The notes below the pieces were generated by a model. It was given only the letters and a program-made list of their open reading frames with translations, was not told the DNA's origin and did not search any database. A program made the position numbers and the translations under genes. 64,000 nucleotides of DNA from Neolewinella agarilytica (GTDB taxonomy: Bacteria; Bacteroidota; Bacteroidia; Chitinophagales; Saprospiraceae): assembly GCF_900110645.1 (NCBI RefSeq), contig NZ_FOFB01000031.1, positions 1 to 64,000 on the forward strand. Direction: 5' to 3'. The first letter of the stretch is position 1, and every line of letters starts with the position of its first letter. This document shows, in pieces, positions 9,701 to 16,756 of the stretch.

Positions 9701-9972
9701 TAGAAGACGACGGGCGCGGACGCAGGATGCAGGGTGGGAGAACCGGGAAGCATGCCTCGAAGGCACTGGGAATTACCAATAAGCGCATGGACCAGCTGAA
9801 TGCGGTTTATGCCACTGCTTCTTCAACCTCCTCTGCACCCGCGTCCGCGCCCAAAAAGTACCGCTACGAAATCAAAGACCTGAAGCATCCCGACGGAAGT
9901 CCACGAGGAACCTTAGTCTTATTATATTTGCCGTTGACCTATCCCCGGCAACATGAGAGCAGTCGCAGTTGA
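6781..9972 (+). CDS. Propeller-type sensor histidine kinase (LytS/YehU class)
   Basis: A 1063-residue membrane sensor kinase. Signal peptide (residues 1-32), then a large periplasmic sensor made of two-component-propeller repeats (for example LSSSQYNYHVFQDSVGFAWIS near 51, DREGNLILGT, DRSGTVWLGT), a Y_Y_Y-type beta domain before the membrane (about 690-780), one membrane helix (about 788-810), a short coiled coil, and a His_kinase domain. The phosphoacceptor motif is LQMNPHFIFNSLN (841 onwards, His in PHF). The ATPase has IVQPFIENSIKHG (934) and VEDDGRGRR (974). A family-1 element encodes an Ala/Pro/Ser stretch at about 1018-1024, near the end of the ATPase domain. The last 20 bases overlap the LytTR regulator gene, so the two form a translationally coupled pair. 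The signal sensed is unknown. Confidence 0.93.
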   Translation: MKKATTKHRKPVIQQLVITFLLLTLSSQFIVAQVSSPVYSFHHLGSSDGLSSSQYNYHVFQDSVGFAWISSLVGLNRFDGYRVKQYRPDTTQSGSLLNLQASQSAFGEVSGGGMWFTNDVALTRYWQKQDIFEHFQFDLPDGEKATNTYWWCYVDSQNDRVFTSGNRHLFFLDVTPPGRQSLLDTIHVGVRDRMQITGKGEYILLRNFFGSPRLEIRYYSVDGLLREPLEFNGPKERGIRDAYYFSDSLIWVATRNGLYKLNTITGQWSDEITNNGRSFGYLESICVDREGNLILGTATEGIYRYNPVANRSEGPFMTNLGGNLQPFTPSIVRMYLNEDETLWVSVKDDGVYYANIGMDKTSTLRIRAHGDNQNIVRFALGEGGDMWLAGPKMVTHITDRDTTQYALDISGQELEQVKSFLVDRSGTVWLGTLKMLLHLPPGEKTFRQYALPYDGMVYPGYNDLKELPNGELLVATNRESLLRISADRTHCFKDPTSCIRPRILGGTGNDLLVTTLRDSFFVGKLIGADAVFRVDTVFLGLPYVTAIVADEAGDKYWIGTHAGLFQITRSGARRYTLSSVFDGTDQPVVHAMDILDDRLVMSLTTGLESYQSSTGIRQKLQLSDGLQGNEFTLRSVLTDTLQQTIFFGGKNGVDVLTQRSFISTAPPPRPTITDILINYESEVATDYSPNKVSNVAFIEHLRLPYNKNSIELHVSAFDFSDPANCQYRFEVLGSENNTERPVTDQPFAILTDLREGEYKINIYATNSDNQWSGPRSLTIIILPPWYRTWWAYTLYALLVAAAGWGVNWYRLRNIREIEKEQLRTAQAEALAAETETSVLRLQMNPHFIFNSLNSINSFIMTGRKLEAHEYLMKFADVIRDILNRSTQPLTRLDQAIDLLRDYMEAEQMRMGDKLRFHIEEDPELDTFSYYLPTMIVQPFIENSIKHGIGGLPQGGLITLRFKMDEEQELLLVEVEDDGRGRRMQGGRTGKHASKALGITNKRMDQLNAVYATASSTSSAPASAPKKYRYEIKDLKHPDGSPRGTLVLLYLPLTYPRQHESSRS
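9834..9852 (+). repeat. Family-1 element inside the sensor kinase gene
   Basis: TGCACCCGCGTCCGCGCCC followed by AAAAAG, read in frame as APASAPKK. It separates the LNAVYATASSTSS segment from the final ATPase strand KYRYEIKDL. Confidence 0.8.
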
Positions 9973-10702
9973 TGATGATGAGAACATGCATAGCCTTTTG
10001 GCCAGCCTGTTGGAACACTTGAACGCAGAAGTAGACCTGGTGGGAACCGCGACGACCGTAAAGGATGGTGTACGGGTAATTCAGGAACAAAAACCAGACC
10101 TGCTGTTTCTGGACATTGAGCTGCCGGATGGAACGGGCTTCGACCTGCTGGATTTGCTCCATGCGTCGGATTACATGATCGTATTTATCTCGGGCCACGG
10201 TCAATACGGCAGGGCTGCACTGGACTTTCAGGCCCTGATATATATCGACAAGCCGTTGCGTGCTTCTTACCTTAAAGAAGCACTGGATCGGGCAAGGCAG
10301 CAGTTTCGCCTGCGTAATCCCCAGGAACGAACGGATGATATTGAGGAAGCCGGTAAGAACTTCCGCTCGGGTGACCTGCCCACCATGTATTCTGTGTCGA
10401 ATAGTGATGGGTTTTACTTCGTCCCCGTCAAGGACATTCTTTATTTCTGCAGTGCCAACGATGTCGTTTCTCTTTATTGGAAAGGCGGAAAGCCAATCCA
10501 TAAATCCGGCAGACTTAAACGGTTTGTCGAGCAATTTGAATCCTACCCAGAGTTTATGCAGGTGAATCGGTCTTTTTTGGTCAACCTGAAGGAGGTCCGG
10601 CAGATTAGCTCCGGCCCCAATCTAGTGATGTCCGATGGGGAAATCATTCCCGTCAGTAGCCAGACGGCGCAGGAAGTACGGCATCGGCTAGAACAGCTAT
10701 AG
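9953..10702 (+). CDS. LytTR-family response regulator
   Basis: Cytoplasmic two-component response regulator of 249 residues. The receiver domain has the acidic pocket D7-D8, the phosphoacceptor D54 (LLFLDIELPDG) and the conserved Lys in YIDKPLR (about 103). The C-terminal LytTR DNA-binding domain (about 145-245) shows YFCSANDVVSLYW, FMQVNRSFLVNLKEV and the closing ISSQTAQEVRHRL-type helix. The ATG at 9953 lies inside the kinase gene, so it is almost certainly its cognate partner. Target genes cannot be read from the window. Confidence 0.95.
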   Translation: MRAVAVDDDENMHSLLASLLEHLNAEVDLVGTATTVKDGVRVIQEQKPDLLFLDIELPDGTGFDLLDLLHASDYMIVFISGHGQYGRAALDFQALIYIDKPLRASYLKEALDRARQQFRLRNPQERTDDIEEAGKNFRSGDLPTMYSVSNSDGFYFVPVKDILYFCSANDVVSLYWKGGKPIHKSGRLKRFVEQFESYPEFMQVNRSFLVNLKEVRQISSGPNLVMSDGEIIPVSSQTAQEVRHRLEQL

Positions 10703-10731
10703 AAAGGTCCACGGGATAATATGACCTTTTC
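10703..10731 (+). terminator. Possible weak terminator after the LytTR gene
   Basis: AAAGGTC and GACCTTT flank a 13-base loop, followed by TCTC. The stem is only about 7 bp, so this is tentative. Confidence 0.35.
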
Positions 10732-10914
10732 TCGGGAGGAGAGGGGGCGTTTGCGGGATGCCGCCCCACAGCATGGCGCCCGGCGATACTTTTATATCGT
10801 ATTCAGTTAAACATTACTTGTGAACAGCGCCAGATTATTTGGTGCTTCCCGCTGAACCCGTCGTATGGTGCAGTGGCGGAGCTTTGTCACTGGCGATCTA
10901 CTCCAGAAATTGCT

Positions 10915-11220
10915 ATGAACAACCCAACAGACATTTCCCTTGCGGCGGATCACCTCCAACTTTCCCCTCGTACCCTCGAGCGGCTGGAACGCTTGCAGCA
11001 ATTCGCCCGGCAGAACCAGGGCCGGTTTAGCCAACTCTCCAGGCGAGAAAAAGAAATCCTCTCCCTCATCTGCCGCGACTTCAAAAACGAAGACATAGCG
11101 CGTTTGCTCTTTATCTCCGTTCACACCGTCCGGACCCACCGTAATAATATCTGGCGGACGCTGGGGATTAGCTCGGTGGTGGAGGCGATGCGGTGGGCGC
11201 AGGCCTTTGATTTGGTTTAA
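10915..11220 (+). CDS. Small LuxR-type HTH transcription factor
   Basis: A 101-residue protein that is essentially a stand-alone GerE/LuxR DNA-binding domain. The helix-turn-helix runs LSRREKEILSLICRDFKNEDIARLLFIS followed by VHTVRTHRNNIWRTLGI. There is no receiver or ligand domain; an N-terminal helical stretch (LSPRTLERLERLQQFARQ) may dimerise. The start at ATG 10915 is preferred over the in-frame GTG at 10873. It sits downstream of the two-component pair but 212 bases away, so it is probably a separate unit. Its input signal and targets are unknown. Confidence 0.85.
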   Translation: MNNPTDISLAADHLQLSPRTLERLERLQQFARQNQGRFSQLSRREKEILSLICRDFKNEDIARLLFISVHTVRTHRNNIWRTLGISSVVEAMRWAQAFDLV

Positions 11221-11251
11221 AGAGAATTGCCATATTCAGGCAGTCGTATAG

Positions 11252-11271
11252 AATACGCTCTTTAGCGTATT
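11252..11271 (+). repeat. Perfect 8-bp hairpin
   Basis: AATACGCT-CTTT-AGCGTATT lies 31 bases after the LuxR-type gene. There is no T-tract, so it could be an RNA 3' end structure or a repeat remnant. Confidence 0.5.
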
Positions 11272-11378
11272 GCTCACCAAAAGAATGTATCTGATTTTTG
11301 AGCAGCCGTTAGTCTGTTTTCCCTTGAAACACTCTATTCCCATTAATTCACAACATCTGAAACCTTGTTACTTAGCCC

Positions 11379-11404
11379 GGGGACTGTCTGTAAAGGCAGT
11401 CTCC
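11379..11404. terminator. Hairpin between convergent genes
   Basis: GGGGACTG / CAGTCTCC stem (one G-U pair) just past the 3' end of the minus-strand gene. There is no clear T-tract in either direction, so the terminator call is tentative. Confidence 0.4.
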
Positions 11405-11412
11405 GTGGTTAT

Positions 11413-13305
11413 TTACACTACCACCTTCGAGATTGGCACCACCGCCCGCACAATCTGCCAACCCAGCCAGACCCAGCCCCCTGGCTGAGATAATTTACCA
11501 ATGGCCTTGATGATCCAGATGACGGAGTCGATGAAGTAGGCCATGTTCTGCTGCATCCGCTTTATGTGGCTACTGTGCTGCAGGGCTTCTCCCTCAAGAA
11601 AGGTGTCCGGAGCGAAGTTGACGGAGTCGAAGTCCAGCTCAAATTTGGTGGCAAAGAGCCTGGCTGGAGCCTCGGCCGTAGCCGGGGCAACTTCTGTAAT
11701 CAGCGGCTTGCCAAAAACGAAATTCGCCAGATATTTAAAACCGGAAAAAAAGCGCTGGACAGCACTCCGAATCGGGCGTAGGAGGGTTTTGACAAAGTCA
11801 AAGACGGGGCCGAGTAGTTCGGTGATCTTCTCCTTGACCTTGTTGAGCTTGCTCTTCAGCCAGCGGAAAATCTTTTTGAAGCCCAACCTGATGCGGGCGA
11901 GTAAAGGCACACGGGGATAGTAAACCCGTCGTTCCGGATGGGTGACATTGTCAGGGTAGAGAGTGCTAATACCGTCTTCGGAGAGAATTTTTTCGTCAAA
12001 CTTATCAACAGAAATGCCCGCTTGCCGGTGGATGTCCTTCAGGGCATCGTCGTTAGTATACAGGTTGCTCAGCGCTGCCGGATCATCCTGGCTTACGCCC
12101 CAATCAAAGTGTCGGATGATGCCCCGGAAATTGACGACATAAACTTTTTCTTCCCGGTTAGCGGGCATGAGGTAGGTGCGTACCCGGCGAGATTGTTTCA
12201 GGGCCTTATTGCGCTGCCCCGCCCGCCGTAGCTTCCCCGCGTCTTCTGCGAGCCGATCCGCCTCATCATTCAACAGGGTAATCAGGGCCTGGTGACTGAT
12301 TTTTCCCCAGCGGCCGTCGATCTTGCCACGGTAATAACTGGCCTGCCAGAGCTTGATCTGTAATAGGCGGACGTCCAAACCTTCGGGACGGGCGTTTTTC
12401 TGCCGGCGGGCTTGCCGCAGCATTTTATTCGCGGTCGGCTGATCGTAGAGAGTAGGTTCTAATTTTGGTTTGTCCCGGGTCGCGAAGATGAGTTCGTCAG
12501 GGGCAGCGGGGGCTTCATCTATATTCCGAAGTTGGTACAAGACGGCACTTTCTTCCCGATTCTTCGTGTGTTGGCGATAAGAAGCGATGAGGAGGTCAAC
12601 ATCCGTCAGCTGGGCCCAATGCTCCAGGCTAATGGCCCCTTCGGCGGAAAAGGTCGTTTCCAGCCCCAGTCCCTCCCGGAAGAGTTTCGCCAGGGTGGGG
12701 GAATCCGTTGCTGCGAAGACATCATCTTCACCCGAAAACCTGAACTCGTCTGATGAAAGCGTTCTGGCGCGGTAGGCGAGTGAGCGACCGTGGCAGCCTG
12801 CTCCTCCGGCACGGAAACCTGGTTTTAGCGGTAAACCCCCATCCCAGCTGGTGTATAGACCAATGCGGTCGGTAATTGCACCGAGGTGCTTACTCACCCA
12901 ATAATGATCCACCTGCGTACCCGCTGGCAACATGGCTGCCAGCTCCGGCCAGTCTTCTTCTTCCGCTACGTACCGGCTTACGGCATCAACGAGTGGCAGC
13001 AGCAGACTGGGTTTGTCCAGGATGTCGTGCTTATGCTGGTGGTAAGCGATGAAATCTGCCTCGGAGAGATAGCGCAAGTCCGTCAAATGCTGGGCCAGCT
13101 CATGCCAGAGACCACGCAGATGTCTGGCTTTTTGTTTTTCGTCTGGCGCCCTTACCAATTCCCGTTCCGGAAAGGGCATTCGGTAATGTTCCGGCATTTC
13201 CTGCTCAGTTACCTGGCGTAGGTGGGCAATATCTGTTGCAGAAGCATCACCATCGGAAAAGCTCCGGCAAGAGGCGACGAAGTTAGAAACAGTTGAAGAG
13301 GGCAT
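11413..13305 (-). CDS. Unrecognised 630-residue protein with a peptidoglycan-binding-like motif and basic amphipathic helices
   Basis: I do not recognise this protein as a whole. Near residues 315-345 it has LWQASYYRGKIDGRWGKIS followed by HQALITLL, the pattern of PG_binding_1 domains (a GYY.G.IDG...G..T..AL type motif). From about 475 to 540 there is a run of strongly basic amphipathic helices (RIRLGFKKIFRWLKSKLNKV, then LLRPIRSAVQRFFSGFKYLA), and the C-terminus (IIKAIGKLSQPGGWVWLGWQ) is hydrophobic. There is no N-terminal signal peptide. It starts 3 bases after the stop of the small gene 13309-13680, so the two are surely co-transcribed. The combination suggests a protein that acts on membranes or the cell wall, but that is inference. 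Confidence 0.7.
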   Translation of the reverse strand: MPSSTVSNFVASCRSFSDGDASATDIAHLRQVTEQEMPEHYRMPFPERELVRAPDEKQKARHLRGLWHELAQHLTDLRYLSEADFIAYHQHKHDILDKPSLLLPLVDAVSRYVAEEEDWPELAAMLPAGTQVDHYWVSKHLGAITDRIGLYTSWDGGLPLKPGFRAGGAGCHGRSLAYRARTLSSDEFRFSGEDDVFAATDSPTLAKLFREGLGLETTFSAEGAISLEHWAQLTDVDLLIASYRQHTKNREESAVLYQLRNIDEAPAAPDELIFATRDKPKLEPTLYDQPTANKMLRQARRQKNARPEGLDVRLLQIKLWQASYYRGKIDGRWGKISHQALITLLNDEADRLAEDAGKLRRAGQRNKALKQSRRVRTYLMPANREEKVYVVNFRGIIRHFDWGVSQDDPAALSNLYTNDDALKDIHRQAGISVDKFDEKILSEDGISTLYPDNVTHPERRVYYPRVPLLARIRLGFKKIFRWLKSKLNKVKEKITELLGPVFDFVKTLLRPIRSAVQRFFSGFKYLANFVFGKPLITEVAPATAEAPARLFATKFELDFDSVNFAPDTFLEGEALQHSSHIKRMQQNMAYFIDSVIWIIKAIGKLSQPGGWVWLGWQIVRAVVPISKVVV

Positions 13306-13308
13306 CCC

Positions 13309-13680
13309 TTATTCGTTCCCTCCTTCAACCCGTCTGAAGTTGGGCTTCAGCCGGGCAATGATCTCTGCACGGGCTGTGGAAGCAGCATTGACGGCGTCAA
13401 CATGCATGTGCAGTAGTTCCCGGTCGTTTTCAGAAAGGTTATCCGCCACAAAAGTGAAGGTGTCTTTATCTATTTCTATGTGTGTGGCGGCGACGACGCG
13501 CATGTCGCCGTCAATTTCCAGCTTTCCGTCACTGCGGCTGAATAGCGTATTGAAATCAATGATTTGCCGACCCTCCAGGCTGTCATCATTTGCGTTTCCG
13601 GAGGAGACGTCCTTTCTAACTTTAAGTTGGCCGGTGATGGTGATAACGTCGAGGGTGACGAGGTCAGAGATAAAAGACAT
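13309..13680 (-). CDS. Hypothetical 123-residue partner protein
   Basis: Unrecognised. The N-terminus MSFISDLVTLDVITITGQLK is beta-rich, the middle is acidic and Ser/Asn-rich, and the C-terminus is a helix (HVDAVNAASTARAEIIARL). No signal peptide or membrane segment. It is the first gene of a tight two-gene unit with the 630-residue protein, so it is likely its partner (chaperone, immunity or structural subunit). The sequence does not say which. Confidence 0.65.
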   Translation of the reverse strand: MSFISDLVTLDVITITGQLKVRKDVSSGNANDDSLEGRQIIDFNTLFSRSDGKLEIDGDMRVVAATHIEIDKDTFTFVADNLSENDRELLHMHVDAVNAASTARAEIIARLKPNFRRVEGGNE

Positions 13681-13749
13681 GGGTAAGGAAATGTTTTGCT
13701 AAAGATAAGTGTAATGTAATTAGATTGGGGTAGGATGCCTCAAACGTAA

Positions 13750-13802
13750 GGTGTTCAACCGGGTAGCCATTGTGATTCCTCCGGAATCACTGACTGAACA
13801 CC
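13750..13802. repeat. Family-4 nested inverted repeat
   Basis: Outer arms GGTGTTCA (13750-13757) and TGAACACC (13795-13802) enclose the perfect palindrome GTGATTCCTCCGGAATCAC (13772-13790). The same design occurs at 53651-53735. It lies downstream of the aminotransferase gene and may also help end its transcript. Confidence 0.8.
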
Positions 13803-13826
13803 CTATACTTTAGCCCTATTTCCTGC

Positions 13827-14663
13827 TCACCCTTCATGCCGTGCTGCATACTCCGGCCAGGCTTGCATTAACTTTCGGGTGATTGGGCCAGGTTTCCCAT
13901 CGCCGATGGCGATGTCGTCAGCATAGGTAATCGGCATCGCCCCTTTGACTGAGCTACAGATGATCGCCTCTTCGGCGTTCATGAATTCGGCAACACTAAC
14001 CGTGCGTTCCTCTACCGGAATATCCAGCTCGGCGGCCAGCTTTATCAAATGAAGACGAGTGATGCCGTGGAGGATATTGTCTGTTGGGGTGACGAGTTTC
14101 CCATCCCGTACGATCAGGAAGTTAGACCGGTCACTTTCCCGGATGTTTTCTTCCCGGTCTACGTACAGGGCATATTGAGCGCCTCGCTGGCGGATCATCG
14201 GTTGAATACGGATCCCTTCCAGGTAGTTGATTGTTTTGACTTCCGGGAGCTCCCGCTCATACCGATGCAGGATAACGCGAATACCGGTTTCATACTGCTC
14301 TGGTGGTGGCCCTTGAAAAGGGTCGGCCATACCCACTAAATTGGGCCGGGTGGGGGTGTAGCCATCCGGCGCGTAGCCGCCGGTGAGTACAAAACGAATG
14401 CCACCATCACCACCACCATTACGCTGAATCAACTGGTGAACGGCCTCGCGCAGCGCTTCGCGGTCGGCAGGCATATCCAACGATAGCAGTTTAGCGCTAC
14501 GCAGAAAACGATCAAGATGATCTTCAATAAAACGTGGCCGTCCTTGTGTATAGCGGAAGTAATCAAAGATGCCAAACCCTCGGAGAATAGCGAGGTCAGC
14601 GACGTTTAGTGCGGCTTCTTCTTTAGGTACATATTGGCCGTTGAGGTAGACGATGGGGAGCAT
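13827..14663 (-). CDS. Class IV pyridoxal-phosphate aminotransferase
   Basis: A 278-residue fold-type IV PLP enzyme of the branched-chain / D-amino-acid aminotransferase / aminodeoxychorismate lyase group. The PLP lysine is K143 in PEVKTINYL. The N-terminal strand YLNGQYVPKEEAALNVAD, the RGFGIFDYFR segment, the phosphate-binding LHGITRLHLIKLA and the final EAIICSSVKGAMPI are all typical. Which substrate it uses cannot be decided: IlvE, DAT and PabC share these motifs. It appears monocistronic, without biosynthetic neighbours. Confidence 0.88.
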   Translation of the reverse strand: MLPIVYLNGQYVPKEEAALNVADLAILRGFGIFDYFRYTQGRPRFIEDHLDRFLRSAKLLSLDMPADREALREAVHQLIQRNGGGDGGIRFVLTGGYAPDGYTPTRPNLVGMADPFQGPPPEQYETGIRVILHRYERELPEVKTINYLEGIRIQPMIRQRGAQYALYVDREENIRESDRSNFLIVRDGKLVTPTDNILHGITRLHLIKLAAELDIPVEERTVSVAEFMNAEEAIICSSVKGAMPITYADDIAIGDGKPGPITRKLMQAWPEYAARHEG

Positions 14664-14915
14664 GCTAAGTGTTGATCGGGGTGGATAATAATCTCGCTAA
14701 AGTAGTCAATTGATGCAGGTGATACTACCTGTTTCTGCCGGCATTTAGCGATTTGAGATCGGTTTTTTAGTCCTTACACGAAAGCAGCCCTATTTTAGGG
14801 TAACCTTTTTATGGAAAGGCAAATACACGCTTTGACACTTTTTATTCCATTTTTTGCCATTTGCCTAAGAGTTCAGGTTTGGATACTTAGGCGTTTTGCT
14901 GCCAACTTTTTTAGA

Positions 14916-16136
14916 ATGCTTTCCAATACACAACGCTACACGACAAACACTGTATTCCTTTTTTTAACGGTTCTTCTTTCCTTTGGCGGGCCTGATCTTC
15001 AGGCACAATGCCCGCCATTTCAAAAAGAGGGAATCCATGTTTTTCAGGCCGATGATCGCCTGGAAGACCTGGCAGAACGATATGGGATTAGCCAGGAAAA
15101 AATCTTACAATGGAACAAACTGCAAAAGGGACAAAAGATTCCTGACTGTAAGAGGCTGATCGTCTCCTCAGAATGGGTTGTTGATAATACTCAGGAGGAG
15201 GATAGCCCGGCTTCGAAGGAGGAAGTAGCTGATAAGGAAGGCTTTCAGCAAGGCGTTTTTCATAAAGTAATGCCAGGCGAATCATTGCTAAATATCGCAG
15301 ATATTTACGGGCTAAGCCTGGAAGAGCTTCGGACGATGAACGATATTCCTTCCGGGGCCATCATCCAGGCAGGCTCCGTCATCCGTAAATCATGGGAAAA
15401 CACCAGCCCCGAAAGAGTAGCCGTTCCGGAAATGGTCGTTCGGGAAGTTAAGCCCGCGCCAGCGGAAGGGCAGACCGCTAAGGGTGGAGGAATAATAATG
15501 AAGGAAAAGCCGGAGGTTTCCGCTACGCCTGCTTCGTCAGCCGCAGCTGCGAAGAAACCAGCAGAGGAATCTTTTCGCACGGAAATGAGCTTGCAGGAGT
15601 CGGCACTCTTGGCCGAAGTCAACCTGATGAGGTCTGACCCCCGGCGCTATTCAAAGTTTGTAAAAGACTATGTAAAGAGCCGCCGGAAGGACAAAATGAA
15701 TAAGTATAAGGTCAATCCCCGTGACGTCAAAAGCGTGATGGATCGCCTGAAAAATACGCCGGCATTACCCCTCCTGGTTAGTAATGAATGTTTGTATTGG
15801 TCAGCCCAAAAACATGGTGCTTATTTGCTTAAGAATAACCGCTTTTCGCACCAGGGAATTGGTCGATTAGAACCACATGAGCGGACGGCAGCAGACTGCC
15901 GGGAGGTAAAACTCAGCACAGAAAGAGATGAGGAGGGCAGAATCATTGGTAACGAAAACCTGGGCGTTGGCGCGGATGCCCGTCAGGCCATTATCCGTCT
16001 GCTGATCGATGAAGGGAGTGACGTTGCCGGCCACCGGAATACCTTGCTCGGCAAAGAATGGCGCTACATGGTCGCACATTATTTCGGTTCGGTAAAGGGC
16101 TATCAGGATTGCTTTGTGCAGGTGTTTGGGAAGTGA
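14916..16136 (+). CDS. Secreted protein with two LysM domains and a CAP/SCP domain
   Basis: About 406 residues. The N-terminal signal peptide is MLSNTQRYTTNTVFLFLTVL followed by a DLQAQ cleavage region. LysM domain 1 (about 40-82, HVFQADDRLEDLAERYGIS) and LysM domain 2 (about 115-158, HKVMPGESLLNIADIYGLS) should bind peptidoglycan. After a Pro/Ala-rich linker comes a CAP domain (about 226-404; VNLMRSDPRRYSKFVKDYV, LLKNNRFSHQ, GENLGVG-like GNENLGVG, AGHRNTLLG). Bacterial CAP proteins have been linked to cell-wall or adhesion functions, but no enzymatic role is established. An in-frame ATG at 14811 would add 35 residues before the signal peptide, so ATG 14916 is preferred. Confidence 0.85.
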   Translation: MLSNTQRYTTNTVFLFLTVLLSFGGPDLQAQCPPFQKEGIHVFQADDRLEDLAERYGISQEKILQWNKLQKGQKIPDCKRLIVSSEWVVDNTQEEDSPASKEEVADKEGFQQGVFHKVMPGESLLNIADIYGLSLEELRTMNDIPSGAIIQAGSVIRKSWENTSPERVAVPEMVVREVKPAPAEGQTAKGGGIIMKEKPEVSATPASSAAAAKKPAEESFRTEMSLQESALLAEVNLMRSDPRRYSKFVKDYVKSRRKDKMNKYKVNPRDVKSVMDRLKNTPALPLLVSNECLYWSAQKHGAYLLKNNRFSHQGIGRLEPHERTAADCREVKLSTERDEEGRIIGNENLGVGADARQAIIRLLIDEGSDVAGHRNTLLGKEWRYMVAHYFGSVKGYQDCFVQVFGK

Positions 16137-16141
16137 GGGTT

Positions 16142-16681
16142 TCAATGACAGCAACCCGCAGGTACTCCTTCATCTGCGGTACATAGTCTTCCTTTTGTCG
16201 TGTTTTTGTACCAACGGCAGCTACTTGTGTGCCGCTTGTTGCCATTCAGGTTAAGCCAGAACTCCCCTCTTCCCGTTACTGGCTGAGTGTTTGTTGCGGG
16301 ATGAACCCCGGGGAAGTCGTCTGGCCAAAGCCATACCGTGATGCTGTTGTTCAATCCGGAGTGTTCCAGCGCGGAACCCAACTGGATCGCATATTTACGT
16401 TGTGCCGGGGATTCGATCAGCAAGACGATTCCTGGCTTTTTGTTGAGCTGCATACCATACCAAAGTGCCTGGCCGATGCTGTTCTTCCATTTTTGCGCAC
16501 GCTCAACTTCGATGGCATGAGTGGTCGTTTCGAGATCCACTCGTCCTCCGGTTACAGATACTTCCTGATTGGCCTCAAGGTGGGCTGCCAGGGCTTTAAT
16601 GTATTGAGATTCGGTCTGGGCCGAAAGGCAGGCGAAGCTGCTGAGGAGCAGGCAGACCAGGGAGCATCTAAGCGTGTACAT
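16142..16681 (-). CDS. Secreted protein with nuclease-like core and Cys/His C-terminus
   Basis: About 179 residues. Signal peptide MYTLRCSLVCLLLSSFACLSAQ. The core has GGRVDLETTTHAIEVERAQKWKNSIGQALWYG, then KPGIVLLIE, which is the spacing of PD-(D/E)XK-type nuclease folds (D..., E-x-E, K near WK, then GQAL). The C-terminus WLNLNGNKRHTSSCRWYKNT followed by KGRLC has the RH-x-SSC-x-(W/Y) pattern that I recognise from short Cys-containing domains in secreted bacterial proteins. The start at 16681 puts the signal peptide at the N-terminus; an upstream ATG (16738) would bury it. The nuclease assignment is motif-based and tentative. It converges with the LysM-CAP gene, only 5 bases apart. Confidence 0.6.
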   Translation of the reverse strand: MYTLRCSLVCLLLSSFACLSAQTESQYIKALAAHLEANQEVSVTGGRVDLETTTHAIEVERAQKWKNSIGQALWYGMQLNKKPGIVLLIESPAQRKYAIQLGSALEHSGLNNSITVWLWPDDFPGVHPATNTQPVTGRGEFWLNLNGNKRHTSSCRWYKNTTKGRLCTADEGVPAGCCH

Positions 16682-16756
16682 AGCAAGTTGTAGGTAGAGA
16701 ATACAGTTGTTGACAAAAGGGGGCTGCAACTCAGGCAATTTAGAAGGCGTTTTGAC

